DNA of 64,000 bases from Halosimplex halophilum (GTDB taxonomy: Archaea; Halobacteriota; Halobacteria; Halobacteriales; Haloarculaceae). The position numbers and the translations under genes are program-made. Position 1 is the stretch's first letter. Every line of letters starts with the position of its first letter. The notes below the pieces were generated by a model. It did not search any database, was not told the origin of the DNA, and saw nothing but the letters and a program-made list of their open reading frames with translations. The DNA lies in contig NZ_ML214298.1 in NCBI RefSeq assembly GCF_004698125.1, forward strand, positions 951,972 through 1,015,971, read 5' to 3'. This document shows, in pieces, positions 1 through 8,455 of the stretch.

Positions 1-164
1 TGGGCGACCTCCGTGTCGCCGACCGCGCTGGACCCGTTCATCTGGCTCTGGGTCTGTAGCTGACCGATCCCGGCGACGACGCCCGCGCTCACCAGCAGCA
101 TGACCAGGAGCACGAGGAGGTTGTGCTCCGTGACGAACCGGAACGGGCGGTCGAAGCGGCTCAC
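1..164 (-). CDS. RND/MMPL-family exporter, N-terminal fragment
   Basis: The gene enters from the left edge, so only the first 54 codons are present. It starts with GTG at 164 and reads a short cytoplasmic stretch (SRFDRPFRFVTEHN), one strongly hydrophobic segment (residues about 15-33, LLVLLVMLLVSAGVVAG) and then a polar extracellular region rich in Gln, Ser and Gly. This start, with a single helix followed by a large exposed loop, is usual for haloarchaeal RND-superfamily (MMPL/HpnN-like) exporters. The family assignment is inference from the N terminus alone. A TATA-like box and a perfect palindrome lie upstream on the same strand. Confidence 0.6.
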   Translation of the reverse strand, partial: MSRFDRPFRFVTEHNLLVLLVMLLVSAGVVAGIGQLQTQSQMNGSSAVGDTEVA

Positions 165-280
165 GGCGCCACCTCCGCGGGCGGGTGCGGTGCGCCGTCC
201 GGCGGCTCGCCGGACGGGAGGGCGTTCGATCGTGCTGGCGGTGCGGGAACCATTGCGTTCGAGCCGAGAACCGGGACCAG

Positions 281-290
281 CATATAAAGG
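281..290 (-). promoter_or_regulatory. TATA-like box for the exporter gene
   Basis: The minus strand reads CCTTTATATG, a good match to the archaeal TTTATA-type TATA element. A start site 25-28 nt downstream would leave a leader of roughly 90 nt before the GTG at 164. The perfect palindrome at 295-319 lies directly upstream of it. Confidence 0.55.
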
Positions 291-294
291 GGAA

Positions 295-319
295 CACAGT
301 TTCAGGGTCGGAAACTGTG
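295..319. promoter_or_regulatory. 9-bp-arm palindrome, probable operator of the exporter gene
   Basis: CACAGTTTC and GAAACTGTG form perfect 9-bp arms around a 7-bp centre. The site abuts the upstream edge of the minus-strand TATA/BRE region at 281-290, where a dimeric regulator would control entry of TFB/TBP. Haloarchaeal MMPL exporters are often controlled by TetR-type regulators, but the regulator is not in this window. Confidence 0.55.
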
Positions 320-377
320 GGAAACCGACCGGCAACCGGCCGCACGCGGCGGATCGGTGAGCGGACCGGGAGGGCGC

Positions 378-493
378 GATCCGGAGCGTCGACCGCGGGG
401 ACCACCGATCCGGAGCGTCGACCGCGGGGACCACCGATCCGGAGCGTCGACCGCGGGGGCCACCGACCCGGAACTGTCGACCCAGGGGGCGCC
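378..493. repeat. 29-bp tandem repeat, four contiguous units
   Basis: Units begin at 378, 407, 436 and 465. The first two are identical (start GATCCGGAGCGTCGACCGCG), the third has one substitution, and the fourth is clearly diverged (GACCCGGAACTG...). There are no spacers between units, so this is a simple tandem array and not a CRISPR. It lies in the non-coding spacer before gcvT. Confidence 0.85.
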
Positions 494-714
494 GACTCGC
501 GGATGCGGGCGACAGCCGCGCGGCTCTCCGCGTCGGACCGCTGTTTGATATAGCGGCTGTCGGTTGAGAGCGTCAGACGCAGGGTCGACGGGAGGGCTCC
601 GTCGAGGCCGGGATCCGTCGCTTGGGGGTGGAGTCTGTCGGTGCGGACGGGAAACGCGAGCGCGCACGCGAGCGCGACGGCAACAGTTACGTCGCTGGCA
701 GGCGGGGATCGGAT

Positions 715-1809
715 ATGGCGCTCAGACAGCCGCCGCTCGCGGAATCGCACGAGGCGAGCGGCGCGACGCTCACCGAGTTCGGGGGCTGGGAGATGCCCGT
801 CGAGTTCGACTCCATCCGGGCGGAACACGAGGCGGTCCGCGAGTCGGTCGGGCGGTTCGACGTGTCGCACATGGGCCAGCTGGCCGTCACCGGGCCGGAC
901 GCCGGCCGGCTCACCAACCGGCTGGTGACGAACGACGTGTCCGACCTCGACCCGGGCGAGGCGAACTACGCCGCGATCACCGACGACCGCGGGGTGATGC
1001 TCGACGACACCGTCGTCTCCCGTCCGCCCGCGGACTGGTCGGTCGAGGCCGACTACCTCGTCGTTCCCAACGCCGGCCACGACGCCGAGATGGCCGACCG
1101 CTGGGTCGACCACCGCGACGCCTGGGAACTCGACGCGACCGTCGAGAACCGCACGGAGTCGCTGGCGATGGTCGCGCTCCAGGGCCCCGACTCTCGGGAT
1201 CTGCTCGCGGCCGAGACGGACGCCGACCTGGGGGAACTGGGGCGATTCGAGACGACCGTCGGGTCGGTCGCGGGCGTCGAGACGTTGGTCTCCCGCACGG
1301 GCTACACCGGCGAACCCGGCTACGAACTGATCTACCCCTGGGACGAGGCCGAGACGGTCTGGTCGGCCCTGGACTGTCAGCGCTGCGGGCTCGGCGCCCG
1401 CGACACGCTCCGACTGGAGATGGGCTTTCTCCTCTCGGGGCAGGACTTCGACCCCGAGGACAACCCCCGCAACCCCTACGAGGCGGGCGTCGGGTTCGCG
1501 GTCGACCTCGACAGCGAGTTCGTCGGCCGCGACGCGCTGGAGGGGGTCGACGTGGAGGGCGTCGAGGAGAAACTCCGGGGGATCGAACTCGTCGACCGCG
1601 GCGTCCCCCGGGAGGGCTATCCCGTCGAGTCAGCCGACGGCGAGCGCCTGGGGGAGATCACGAGCGGGACGATGAGCCCGACGCTCGGTCGGGGGATCGG
1701 CCTGGCGTACCTCCCGAGCGAGGTCGGCCTCGACGAGCCCGTCCGCGTCTCGGTGCGGGGCGAACCGAAGAAAGCACGTACCACCGCGACCCCATTCCTC
1801 GACAGATGA
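715..1809 (+). CDS. gcvT: Glycine cleavage system T protein (aminomethyltransferase)
   Basis: This 364-aa protein transfers the aminomethyl carbon from lipoyl-GcvH to a folate carrier, releasing ammonia. The family motifs are visible: GGWEMPVEF near residue 23, DVSHMG at 49-54, an LDD pair near 96-98 where the catalytic Asp of GcvT falls, GYTGEPGYE mid-protein, and the C-terminal [20 protein letters not shown] block. The ATG at 715 was chosen because the family begins right there; upstream codons look random. The stop overlaps the gcvH start (ATGA). The gcvP subunits are not in the window. Confidence 0.95.
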   Translation: MALRQPPLAESHEASGATLTEFGGWEMPVEFDSIRAEHEAVRESVGRFDVSHMGQLAVTGPDAGRLTNRLVTNDVSDLDPGEANYAAITDDRGVMLDDTVVSRPPADWSVEADYLVVPNAGHDAEMADRWVDHRDAWELDATVENRTESLAMVALQGPDSRDLLAAETDADLGELGRFETTVGSVAGVETLVSRTGYTGEPGYELIYPWDEAETVWSALDCQRCGLGARDTLRLEMGFLLSGQDFDPEDNPRNPYEAGVGFAVDLDSEFVGRDALEGVDVEGVEEKLRGIELVDRGVPREGYPVESADGERLGEITSGTMSPTLGRGIGLAYLPSEVGLDEPVRVSVRGEPKKARTTATPFLDR

Positions 1810-2189
1810 GCTTCGACGTTCCCGACGACCTGCGTTACCTCGACTCCCACGAGTGGGCGCGGGTCGACGACGGCAGCGCGCGCATCGGCATCTCCGAGTT
1901 CGCCCAGGACGAGCTGGGCGACGTGGTCTTCGTCGACCTCCCGGCCGAGGGCGAAGAAGTCGCCGCCGGCGAGGACTTCGGCGTCGTCGAGTCGATCAAG
2001 GCCGTCTCCGACATCTACGCCCCCGTCTCCGGCACCGTCACGGCCGTCAACGACGACCTGGCCGACCGACCGGAACTCGTCAACGAGGCTCCCTACGGCG
2101 ACGGCTGGCTGATCGAGGTCGACCTCGACGACGAGTCGGAGCTCGACGACCTGCTGTCGGCGGACGAGTACCGCGACCAGATCGCCTGA
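1806..2189 (+). CDS. gcvH: Glycine cleavage system H protein (lipoyl carrier)
   Basis: The 127-aa lipoyl-domain protein shuttles the aminomethyl intermediate between the P, T and L proteins. The lipoylated lysine is Lys65 in [16 protein letters not shown], the standard GcvH context, and the N-terminal HEW ([10 protein letters not shown]) and C-terminal DGWLIEVD are also typical. The ATG overlaps the gcvT stop, so the two are translationally coupled. A T-rich stretch (TGTTTTCTCT) follows about 20 nt after the stop and could terminate transcription. Confidence 0.96.
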   Translation: MSFDVPDDLRYLDSHEWARVDDGSARIGISEFAQDELGDVVFVDLPAEGEEVAAGEDFGVVESIKAVSDIYAPVSGTVTAVNDDLADRPELVNEAPYGDGWLIEVDLDDESELDDLLSADEYRDQIA

Positions 2190-2399
2190 GACGCCGTCTC
2201 CGGCCCTCGCTGTTTTCTCTCCGCCGCCTCTCCGGGAGCGACGCGTGCTCGAAGCACCGTACGGATCCGAACCGCCCGCCGTACACCGCATACCGCGATA
2301 CGAAACGGGTACCGGTCCGGCATCGATCCCACGCACGGTCCGACACCGAACCCGTCGGTTCAGCCCCGGAACCGGCCGATAAGGGCCCGCCCGAACATG

Positions 2400-2415
2400 T
2401 TTAGGCTCGCCTAAA
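2400..2415. promoter_or_regulatory. DtxR-type iron box, upstream copy
   Basis: TTTAGGCTCGCCTAAA is a palindrome with 7-bp arms and a 2-bp centre. The TTAGG-N4-CCTAA core matches operators of DtxR/IdeR/SirR-family metalloregulators. It lies just upstream of the likely TATA element (CTTAAC near 2426) of the halocyanin gene. Confidence 0.75.
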
Positions 2416-2435
2416 ATCCGCAGCGCTTAACATTC

Positions 2436-2451
2436 TTTAGGTGGGCCTAAA
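2436..2451. promoter_or_regulatory. DtxR-type iron box, start-site copy
   Basis: TTTAGGTGGGCCTAAA repeats the same TTTAGG-N4-CCTAAA pattern 36 bp downstream of the first box. It ends 5 nt before the ATG at 2457, so on a leaderless transcript it would cover the transcription start. The two boxes bracket the TATA region, an arrangement suited to strong metal-dependent repression. Confidence 0.75.
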
Positions 2452-2456
2452 ACACG

Positions 2457-4999
2457 ATGCAACGGCGCAGACGCGAGGTACTGGCGACAGGGGCAGCGCT
2501 CGCGACGCTCGGCGTCGCAGGATGCAACGGGCTGTCGGGCGGCGACGGGACGGACGCGCCGGCCGAAACGTCGAGCGGCGAGGACGGCGACGGTGACGGC
2601 CCGGACAGCACGGCCGAGGGCGGCTCGCCGAGCGACGACGGTTCGGGCGGCTCCGCGTCGGTCGACGCGGCGGTCGCAGCCGAGTGGAACGCCATGCGCG
2701 CCCGGGTATGGGACGCCGCGGCGCTGGGCCGCGCCGGCGAGTTCGCCGCCGGCGCCTCGGTCGCGCAGTCGACGTTCGCGCGCTTCGAGAACGCCGGCGG
2801 CGAGCACGGCGCCCACGAGGCCCTCGAGTCGACCAGCGAGTCGAACTACGAGGCGTTCGAGGCGGCGCTCGGGGACCTCCGGAGCGACGGCCTCGACGCC
2901 GGCGACATCGAGCGCACGCGCGAGACGGCCGCGACGGCGAGCACGCAACTGGCCGAGGCCCAGCGCGCGCTCGTCGGCGAGGCTACCGCGCAGGCCCTCG
3001 CCCTCCAGCTGTTCGGCGCGGCGGCCCTCGACGCCGGCGCGCTCGCCGCGGCGGGCAACTTCGAGGGCGCGGGCGCGACGGCGGAGGCCGTCCTCGCGCG
3101 CTTCGAGGAGGCGGGCGTCCACGGCGCGCTCGAATCCGCGGACGCCGAGTCCTACGAGGCCTTCGAGGGGGCGCTCGAAGCCGCCGCGTCGGCCGCGGAC
3201 GACGGGGACCGGGAGGCGGTCCGCCGGGAGGTCGGGGCGGCCTACGTCGCCGCGGTCGACGGGAGCTACGCGCTGGCGGACGCCGAGGCGGCCGCGGCCG
3301 CAGGCCACATCGCGACGCTGCAGGCCCGCGGGTGGGACGCCGCGGCGCTCGCCGCGACCGGCGGGCCCTCGACCGACTACGCCCACGCAGCCGCGCTGAC
3401 GCTCTACCGCGCCCGGGCGGCCGACGCCGCCTGGCTGGCCGCCCGCGGCGAGACCGACCGCGCCGCGACGGTGGCGAGCGACGTCTTCGCCCACTTCGAG
3501 GGCGCCCGCGCCCACGAGGCCCTGGAGGAGGCCGACGGCGAGGCCTACGAGGGTTCGAGTCGGGGCTGTCCGCGCTCCGGTCGGCCATCGAGGACGGCGA
3601 CTCCGCCGGGATCGACGAGGCCCTCGCGACCGTCGACGGGAACCTCGTCGCCGGGGTCGAGGCGCTCGCCGGCGAACAGGCGCCCCTGCTGGCGGCCGCG
3701 TTCTTCCGCGCCCGGTTCGCGGACGCGCGTGAACTGTACCGGCTGGGGCAGAACAACGTCGCCGCGGGCCTCGCCCGGGGGCTGTTCGAGCGCTTCGAGG
3801 CCGACGAGCTCGGCGTCCACGAGGCCCTGGAGTCGACCGACGAGGACCTCTATCACACCTTCGAGGAGGAGCACCTCTCGGGGCTGATCGACGCCTTCGA
3901 GAACACCGACGACGGGGCGGTCGCCACCCACTACGAGGGCGTCCAGTCCGCGCTGCTGGAGTTCGAGACGGCCGCCGGCTCGACCGCGACCGTCAGCGGC
4001 GCTGAGGCCGCCTATATGGGCGCCCGCGGGTTCGACGCCGGCGCCCTCGACGCGCTCGGGAAGGACAGCCGCGCCGGCGCCGTCGCGCAGGGCGCCTTCG
4101 AGCACTTCGAGGCCGGCGCCGGCGGCTACCACGAGGCGCTCGAAGTCGCCGACGAGTCCGTCTACGAGGCCTTCGAAGACCGGCTGGGGGCGGTCTCCGC
4201 GGCCGCGGGGAACGGCGAGGACGTCTACGCGGCGAGCAAGTCGTTCAACGCCAGGGCCGTCGAATCAGCCTATGCGATCGTCGAGCACGCCGGCGGTTCG
4301 ACCAGCGGCGCCGCCGCGACGGTCCTCCAGGACGCCTTCACCCACTTCGAGACCGCGCGCGTCCACGACATGCTGGAAGGGGCCAGCCGCTCGGCCTACG
4401 AGAGCTTCGAGCGGCAGCTGGACGCATACCTCACCGCGCTCGACGAGGGCGGTGACGTGCGGGCGGCCGCCGACACCTTCGCCGACGCCTCGCTGTACGC
4501 CCAGTTCGCACTCGTCGACGGCGTCGAACAGCTCCCGATAGACCTGCGGGTCCCCGGAGCGAGCGGCGAGAGCGGCGGTGACAGCGGTGGCGGTGAGGGC
4601 GGCGGTAGCGGCGACGGCGGCGGGTCGAACCTGCAGGGCGGCCCCGACGTCGTCGAGGGCGTCCCCGACGACGCCGACCACGTCGTCGACATGACCGCCG
4701 TCGCCTTCGAGCCGGCGGAACTGACCGTCTCGCAGGGCGACACGGTGGCCTGGGCCCACGCCGGCGGCGAACCCCACAGCGTCACCGCCTACGCCGACGG
4801 CGTCCCCGACGGCGCCGAGTACTGGGCCTCCGGCGGCTTCGACTCCGAGGAGGCCGCGGTCTCCGGCTGGGAGGACGGCGAGGGCGCCGTCCGGTCGGGC
4901 CAGTCGTTCGTCCACACCTTCGAGGCGACCGGCACCCACGAGTACTACTGCGTCCCCCACGAGGCCGCCGGGATGGTCGGCTCCGTGACCGTCGAGTAA
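2457..4999 (+). pseudogene. Six-repeat halocyanin lipoprotein (DUF5059-like), one-base frameshift
   Basis: A Tat lipoprotein start (RRRREVLATG, lipobox GVAGC with Cys23) leads into an acidic linker and six repeats of about 30-45 conserved residues with consensus HFE..hEALE..(d)e..YEaFE..L. A Gly/Ser linker and a C-terminal blue-copper domain follow; the ligands are His in GEPHSVTA, Cys in YYCVP, His and Met in HEAAGM. In repeat 3 the frame breaks: the upstream frame reads EAYEGSSRG while the next frame resumes GFESGL at 3551-3553, as if one G were lost from a GGGG run. Restored, the protein would be about 847 aa. Both halves keep coding bias, so this may be a recent mutation, slippage or a sequencing error. 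Two iron boxes precede it. The DUF5059 label is from memory. Confidence 0.8.
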
Positions 5000-5122
5000 C
5001 CCGAGAGCCGCCCGCGCGGCCGGGTTCGGGTTCGACGGCGCCGTCCCGTCGTAATCGGGCGGTTTCGCTCCGTGGGCGCCACCGGCAGACACCGTTATTA
5101 CCCGGTAGCGCTCACCCTCCGC

Positions 5123-5485
5123 ATGGACCGAACGAAGGAAGGTGGGGCCTTGCCGCGGGACCGCGACGACGGGCTGGACCACCCGCTCGCCCGGCTGGTC
5201 GTCCGGACGCTGCTTGACGAGCCGGACGGCGAGCGCGGGATGGTGTTGCTGGTCAACGAGGCCGCCCGCTTCAAGGCCGCCAGCGACGGCGAGACGATGG
5301 ACGCGATCACCCTCGATACCCTCAGGACGGAACTCGTCGAGGAGCGCATCCCGCCGATGGAGGCGGCCGGCCTGGTGGAGTACGACGCAGCCGAGGACAC
5401 CCTGTCGCTCGCCGACTCCGAGCGCGAGGTCCGGGCACGGCTGACGGAGGCTGCCGCCGAGGCGTCCGGGGAGTCGTACAAGTAG
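5123..5485 (+). CDS. Small winged-helix-like protein, function unknown
   Basis: This 120-aa acidic protein has no signal or membrane segment. Its middle and C-terminal part (LRTELVEERIPPMEAAGL then VEYDAAEDTLSLAD) has the recognition-helix plus wing pattern of small haloarchaeal winged-helix regulators. The N-terminal part, HPLARLVVRTLLDEPDGERG, would be the first helix. ATG 5123 was chosen because a TATA-like GTTATTA lies about 28 nt upstream. I do not recognise a named family with certainty. Confidence 0.65.
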   Translation: MDRTKEGGALPRDRDDGLDHPLARLVVRTLLDEPDGERGMVLLVNEAARFKAASDGETMDAITLDTLRTELVEERIPPMEAAGLVEYDAAEDTLSLADSEREVRARLTEAAAEASGESYK

Positions 5486-5573
5486 CCACTCGGCCCGAGT
5501 GCCACGTCGCTCACTACGACCACCTCGGTTGTCGAAAAACCGGCAGAGACGGCCGCTTTCCTTTATTCTGGAG

Positions 5574-5648
5574 TGGGCCCGCCCGGATTTGAACCAGGGA
5601 CGAAGCGGTTATGAGCCGCTCTCTCTAACCAGACTGAGATACGGGCCC
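5574..5648 (-). tRNA. tRNA with CAT anticodon, intron-less (Ile2 likelier than elongator Met)
   Basis: The minus strand folds as a full cloverleaf: acceptor GGGCCCG/CGGGCCC, D arm TCTCAGTCTGGTTAGAGA, anticodon stem AGCGG/CCGCT with loop CTCATAA (anticodon CAT), T arm CCTGG-TTCAAAT-CCGGG with one G-T pair, and discriminator A. CCA is not encoded. The elongator tRNA-Met gene of Haloferax carries an intron, whereas this gene has none and has a GGGCCC acceptor, so it is probably the isoleucine tRNA whose C34 is changed to agmatidine and reads ATA. Confidence 0.9.
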
Positions 5649-5749
5649 TCGCGTCTAGCGGTTCCGGACGCCCGCCCTTTAGCCTACCGGGTTCGCACGC
5701 CCCACGGCCCGGGGACGCCTTTTAGCCGCTCGCGCCCGGACTCTCGGGT

Positions 5750-6256
5750 ATGGAGTTCGACACCGTACAGGGCGACATCGCCGCCCGGTCGGCCGACGCC
5801 CTGGTCAACGCCGCGGGGACGAGCCTGCGGATGGGCAGCGGCGTCGCGGGCGCGCTCCGCCGGGCCGCCGACGGCCCGATCAACGAGGAGGCGATGAACA
5901 AGGGACCGGTCGACCTCGGCGCCGCCGCGGTCACCGACGCCTACGACCTCGACGCCGACCACGTGATCCACGCCGCCGCGATGCCCCACTACGGCGACGG
6001 TCGGGCGACCGAGGAATCGATCCGCGACGCGACGCGCAACGCGCTCGCCGCCGCCGACGAACTCGACTGCGAGTCGGTCGTCGTCCCCGTGCTGGGCACC
6101 GGCGCCGCCGGCTTCGCGTTCGCCGAGGGGGCGCGGATCGTCTGCGAGACCGTCGAGGAGTACGAGCCCGACACGCTCTCGGACGTACGGGTCATCGCCT
6201 ACGCCGACGAGGAGTTCGCGGAACTGGAGCGGGTCGCCGAGGAGGTCCGGGACTAG
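5750..6256 (+). CDS. Macrodomain protein (ADP-ribose binding)
   Basis: This 168-aa single-domain protein carries the macrodomain signatures: GDI (residues 8-10), the ALVNAAG loop near 16-22, the glycine-rich GSGVAGALRRAA segment, and the late GTGAAGF loop that holds the distal ribose. Macrodomains bind ADP-ribose and many remove it from proteins or process ADP-ribose-1''-phosphate; the exact substrate cannot be read here. A TATA-like CTTTTAGCC lies about 30 nt before the ATG. It ends just short of the convergent ATP-grasp gene. Confidence 0.88.
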   Translation: MEFDTVQGDIAARSADALVNAAGTSLRMGSGVAGALRRAADGPINEEAMNKGPVDLGAAAVTDAYDLDADHVIHAAAMPHYGDGRATEESIRDATRNALAAADELDCESVVVPVLGTGAAGFAFAEGARIVCETVEEYEPDTLSDVRVIAYADEEFAELERVAEEVRD

Positions 6257-6262
6257 ACCGGC

Positions 6263-7126
6263 TCACGCGTCCGCGGTCCGCCGGACCAGGTCGGCGAGGT
6301 CGTCCCAGAAGCCGTCGACGTACTTGTCGGCGTCGTCGATGGTCGGGCGGGCGTTGGTCTCGTTGACGACCGCGCGGTCGTCGGTGACGAGTAGGTCGAC
6401 GCCGAGGAAGGGGATGTCCAGCGCGTCGGCGGTCCGCTCGGCCAGCTCGCGGAGTTCGGGGTCCAGATCGACGCGGCTGGCCTCGGCGCCGCGGTGGACG
6501 TTGTGCTTCCACTGGCCGGCGGCGAGGGCGTCGTCGGGGAGGCGTCGCTCGACGGCGCCGACGTACTCGCCGTCCAGCACCATCACGCGGTAGTCGGTCG
6601 CGCCGGGGAGGTACTCCTGGAGGAGGAAGGACTTGTCGCCAGTGGCTCGAAAGTCGTGGACGAGGTCGAGGTAGTCGACGACGCCCAGAAGGGAGTCCAG
6701 GTCGCCGGCCTTCGCGACGCCGACGCCGCGGGTCGTGGAGTTGGGCTTGACGACGACCGGCGGGTCCAGCCGCTCGAAGGCGGCGACGAGGTCGGACTCG
6801 TCGACGGGGTTCGAGACCATCACCGTCTCGGGGACCGGCACGTCGGCGGCGGCGAGGCGCGCGATGGCCCCCGCCTTGTTCCGCGAGCGGAGGACCGCCT
6901 CGCGGTCGTTGACCCAGGGAACGGCGAGGGCGGCGTCGGCGACGCCGCCCTCCATCAGCCGGGGCGGGAAGACGAACCCGGCGTCGAACGCCGCCCAGGG
7001 CGGGTCGGTCAGGTGGACCGTCCGCTCGCGGGTGCGGACGTGTTCGACCGCGATGTCGCGGTCGGCGAGCGGCCCCTGCATCCGCTCGTACGTTTCGGCG
7101 TTGGTGGCGACCGCCAGCCTGCGCAT
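6263..7126 (-). CDS. RimK-like ATP-grasp ligase
   Basis: The 287-aa protein has the ATP-grasp layout of the RimK/LysX group: N-terminal Rossmann-like part (MRRLAVATNAETYERM), a lid with PPVVVKPNSTTRGVGVAKA, the QEYLPGATDYRVMVLDGEYV strand pair, and the metal-binding end DLLVTDDRAVVNETNARPT. Such enzymes join an amino acid or amine to a carboxyl group through an acylphosphate. The substrate is not evident. Start 7126 fits the family N terminus. It is divergent from uspA across a spacer with nested palindromes. Confidence 0.85.
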   Translation of the reverse strand: MRRLAVATNAETYERMQGPLADRDIAVEHVRTRERTVHLTDPPWAAFDAGFVFPPRLMEGGVADAALAVPWVNDREAVLRSRNKAGAIARLAAADVPVPETVMVSNPVDESDLVAAFERLDPPVVVKPNSTTRGVGVAKAGDLDSLLGVVDYLDLVHDFRATGDKSFLLQEYLPGATDYRVMVLDGEYVGAVERRLPDDALAAGQWKHNVHRGAEASRVDLDPELRELAERTADALDIPFLGVDLLVTDDRAVVNETNARPTIDDADKYVDGFWDDLADLVRRTADA

Positions 7127-7218
7127 ACCTGTCGGTTGGCGGGTTTCGACAAAAACCCGCCGACCGCCGCCCCGCGAACGAGCCCCGCCGCGAGGGGCCC
7201 GAAGCACAGAACGAATAG

Positions 7219-7263
7219 TCGATAATCGGGTGAATTATCGAACATTGTTGAAAATAATTCACC
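7219..7263. promoter_or_regulatory. Two overlapping palindromes in the uspA divergent promoter
   Basis: TCGATAAT (7219-7226) pairs with ATTATCGA (7234-7241) across 7 bp. GGTGAATTAT (7229-7238) pairs with ATAATTCACC (7254-7263) across 15 bp. Both arm pairs are perfect and share the ATTAT block at 7234-7238, so binding or folding at one excludes the other. The block is AT-rich in a GC-rich genome and lies between the ATP-grasp gene and uspA. Confidence 0.65.
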
Positions 7264-7295
7264 ATAAGCGTTTGTTCGCCCCCCGGGCGGTGGGA

Positions 7296-7769
7296 ATGCC
7301 GGAAACCGGGATGACTCCGGGGGCGGAACGGTTGGGTGTGTACGACGAGATACTCTACCCGACGGACGGGAGCGAGGGAGCGGACGCAGCGCTGGAGCAC
7401 GCGCTGACGCTGGCGGGCGCGATGGACGCGACCGTCCGCGTGCTGTACGTCGTCGACACGACGTACCTCGGCAGCGCCGCGGCCGAGGGGACGACCGTCG
7501 AGTCGCTGCGGGCCGCGAGCGAGGAGGTCGTCGCGGAGACGGTCGAGGCGTTCGCGGACCGGGGCGTCGAGGCGACCGGCGAGGTGCGCGAGGGCGAACC
7601 GTACAAGGAGATCCTGGCGGCGGCCGGGGAGTCGGGCGTCGACGCGGTCGTGATGGGGACCCACGGGCGGCGCGGGCTGGACCGGTACCTGCTGGGGAGC
7701 GTCACCGAGAAGGTCGTGCGCGCGGCCGAGGTGCCGGTGTTGACGGTCCGCCTCGACGACGGGGACTGA
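7296..7769 (+). CDS. Universal stress protein (UspA family)
   Basis: The protein has the single-domain Usp pattern: YDEILYPTDGSEGADAAL at the front, RVLYVVD after the second helix, and the ATP-binding end GTHGRRGLDRYLLGSVTEKVVRAAEVPVLTV (G-2x-G-9x-G-S/T). ATP-binding Usp proteins help cells survive stress; no specific role is visible. The start is uncertain: ATG 7296 (157 aa) is given, with ATG 7311 and GTG 7338 also in frame. The family usually starts right before YDEIL, which favours 7338. Nested palindromes sit upstream. Confidence 0.88.
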   Translation: MPETGMTPGAERLGVYDEILYPTDGSEGADAALEHALTLAGAMDATVRVLYVVDTTYLGSAAAEGTTVESLRAASEEVVAETVEAFADRGVEATGEVREGEPYKEILAAAGESGVDAVVMGTHGRRGLDRYLLGSVTEKVVRAAEVPVLTVRLDDGD

Positions 7770-7826
7770 CGGGACCGGGAAGCCCTGCCGCTCGCCGACG
7801 GGGGAGCAACCGAGAGGAAGGCCGGT

Positions 7827-8357
7827 TCAGGCGATCAGCAGTTCTTCGCCGCGCTCGACCTTGATGCGGCAGGGCGGGGTGATCTTGTTGTACGCGCGGC
7901 GGTAGGCCTCCTTGACTTCCTCGGCCTGGTCGACGTCGCAGTAGGCCGTGAAGAGGCGCTCGCCGGACTGGATGCGCGCGGCGGTGCCGACGATCTTGCC
8001 GAACGCCTGGCGCATGCCGTCGGAGACGCGGTCGGCGCCGGCGCCGGTCGCCTGTTTGTTCTCGCGGATGACCTGGTGGGGGAACTTCCGGAGGACCATC
8101 TTGTAGTTGCCCTCGCCGAGCTCCTTGATCAGGTGGCGGTTGGCCGAGAGCCGCGAGGCCTCCATGGAGCCGTGGCGCAGCTGGACCGACTCCTCGACGA
8201 TGAGGCTGATCTGGACCGGGTAGTCCTCGGGGTCGGCGTTCTTGTCGCCCATCTGGTGCTGTGCGATCTTCGAGCCGGGAATACCCGTGATGTACTCCCG
8301 TCGGGTGTACGCGGGCTTGTCGATGTCCCGGTACATCGAGGCAGGTTTGTCGGCCAT
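7827..8357 (-). CDS. rpl10e: 50S ribosomal protein uL16 (L10e)
   Basis: The 176-aa sequence reads as archaeal L10e from the first residue: [31 protein letters not shown], later [20 protein letters not shown] and [17 protein letters not shown]. uL16 lies near the tRNA acceptor-stem site of the large subunit. A CTTTATCC TATA-like element is about 30 nt upstream on the minus strand (near 8386-8397), giving a short or no leader. Confidence 0.96.
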   Translation of the reverse strand: MADKPASMYRDIDKPAYTRREYITGIPGSKIAQHQMGDKNADPEDYPVQISLIVEESVQLRHGSMEASRLSANRHLIKELGEGNYKMVLRKFPHQVIRENKQATGAGADRVSDGMRQAFGKIVGTAARIQSGERLFTAYCDVDQAEEVKEAYRRAYNKITPPCRIKVERGEELLIA

Positions 8358-8455
8358 AGTCTTGTCGTAGACGAGTCCGAGCGCGTGGATAAAGCCTTCG
8401 AACCCGCCCGGCCCCCTGCGAACTGGTGACAGTCGCCCGCCGCGCTCGCGGACCC

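Larger units (their letters stand above)
165..714. other. Non-coding spacer between exporter and gcvT
   Basis: This 550-bp stretch holds the minus-strand TATA box and palindrome (281-319), a short tandem repeat array (378-493) and a TATA-like TTTGATATA near 543-551. No reading frame in it looks coding. A second TATA-like element, AGTTAC near 685-690, lies about 27 nt before the gcvT ATG and would fit a leaderless transcript. Confidence 0.6.

Noticed and set aside
378-493. Possible CRISPR array with 29-bp repeats
   Set aside because: The four 29-bp units are contiguous with no unique spacers, and there are no cas genes in the window.
5574-5648. Elongator or initiator tRNA-Met
   Set aside because: The anticodon is CAT, but the intron-less form and the GGGCCC acceptor fit tRNA-Ile2 better. 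The initiator type has a different acceptor and anticodon stem. The identity remains inferred.
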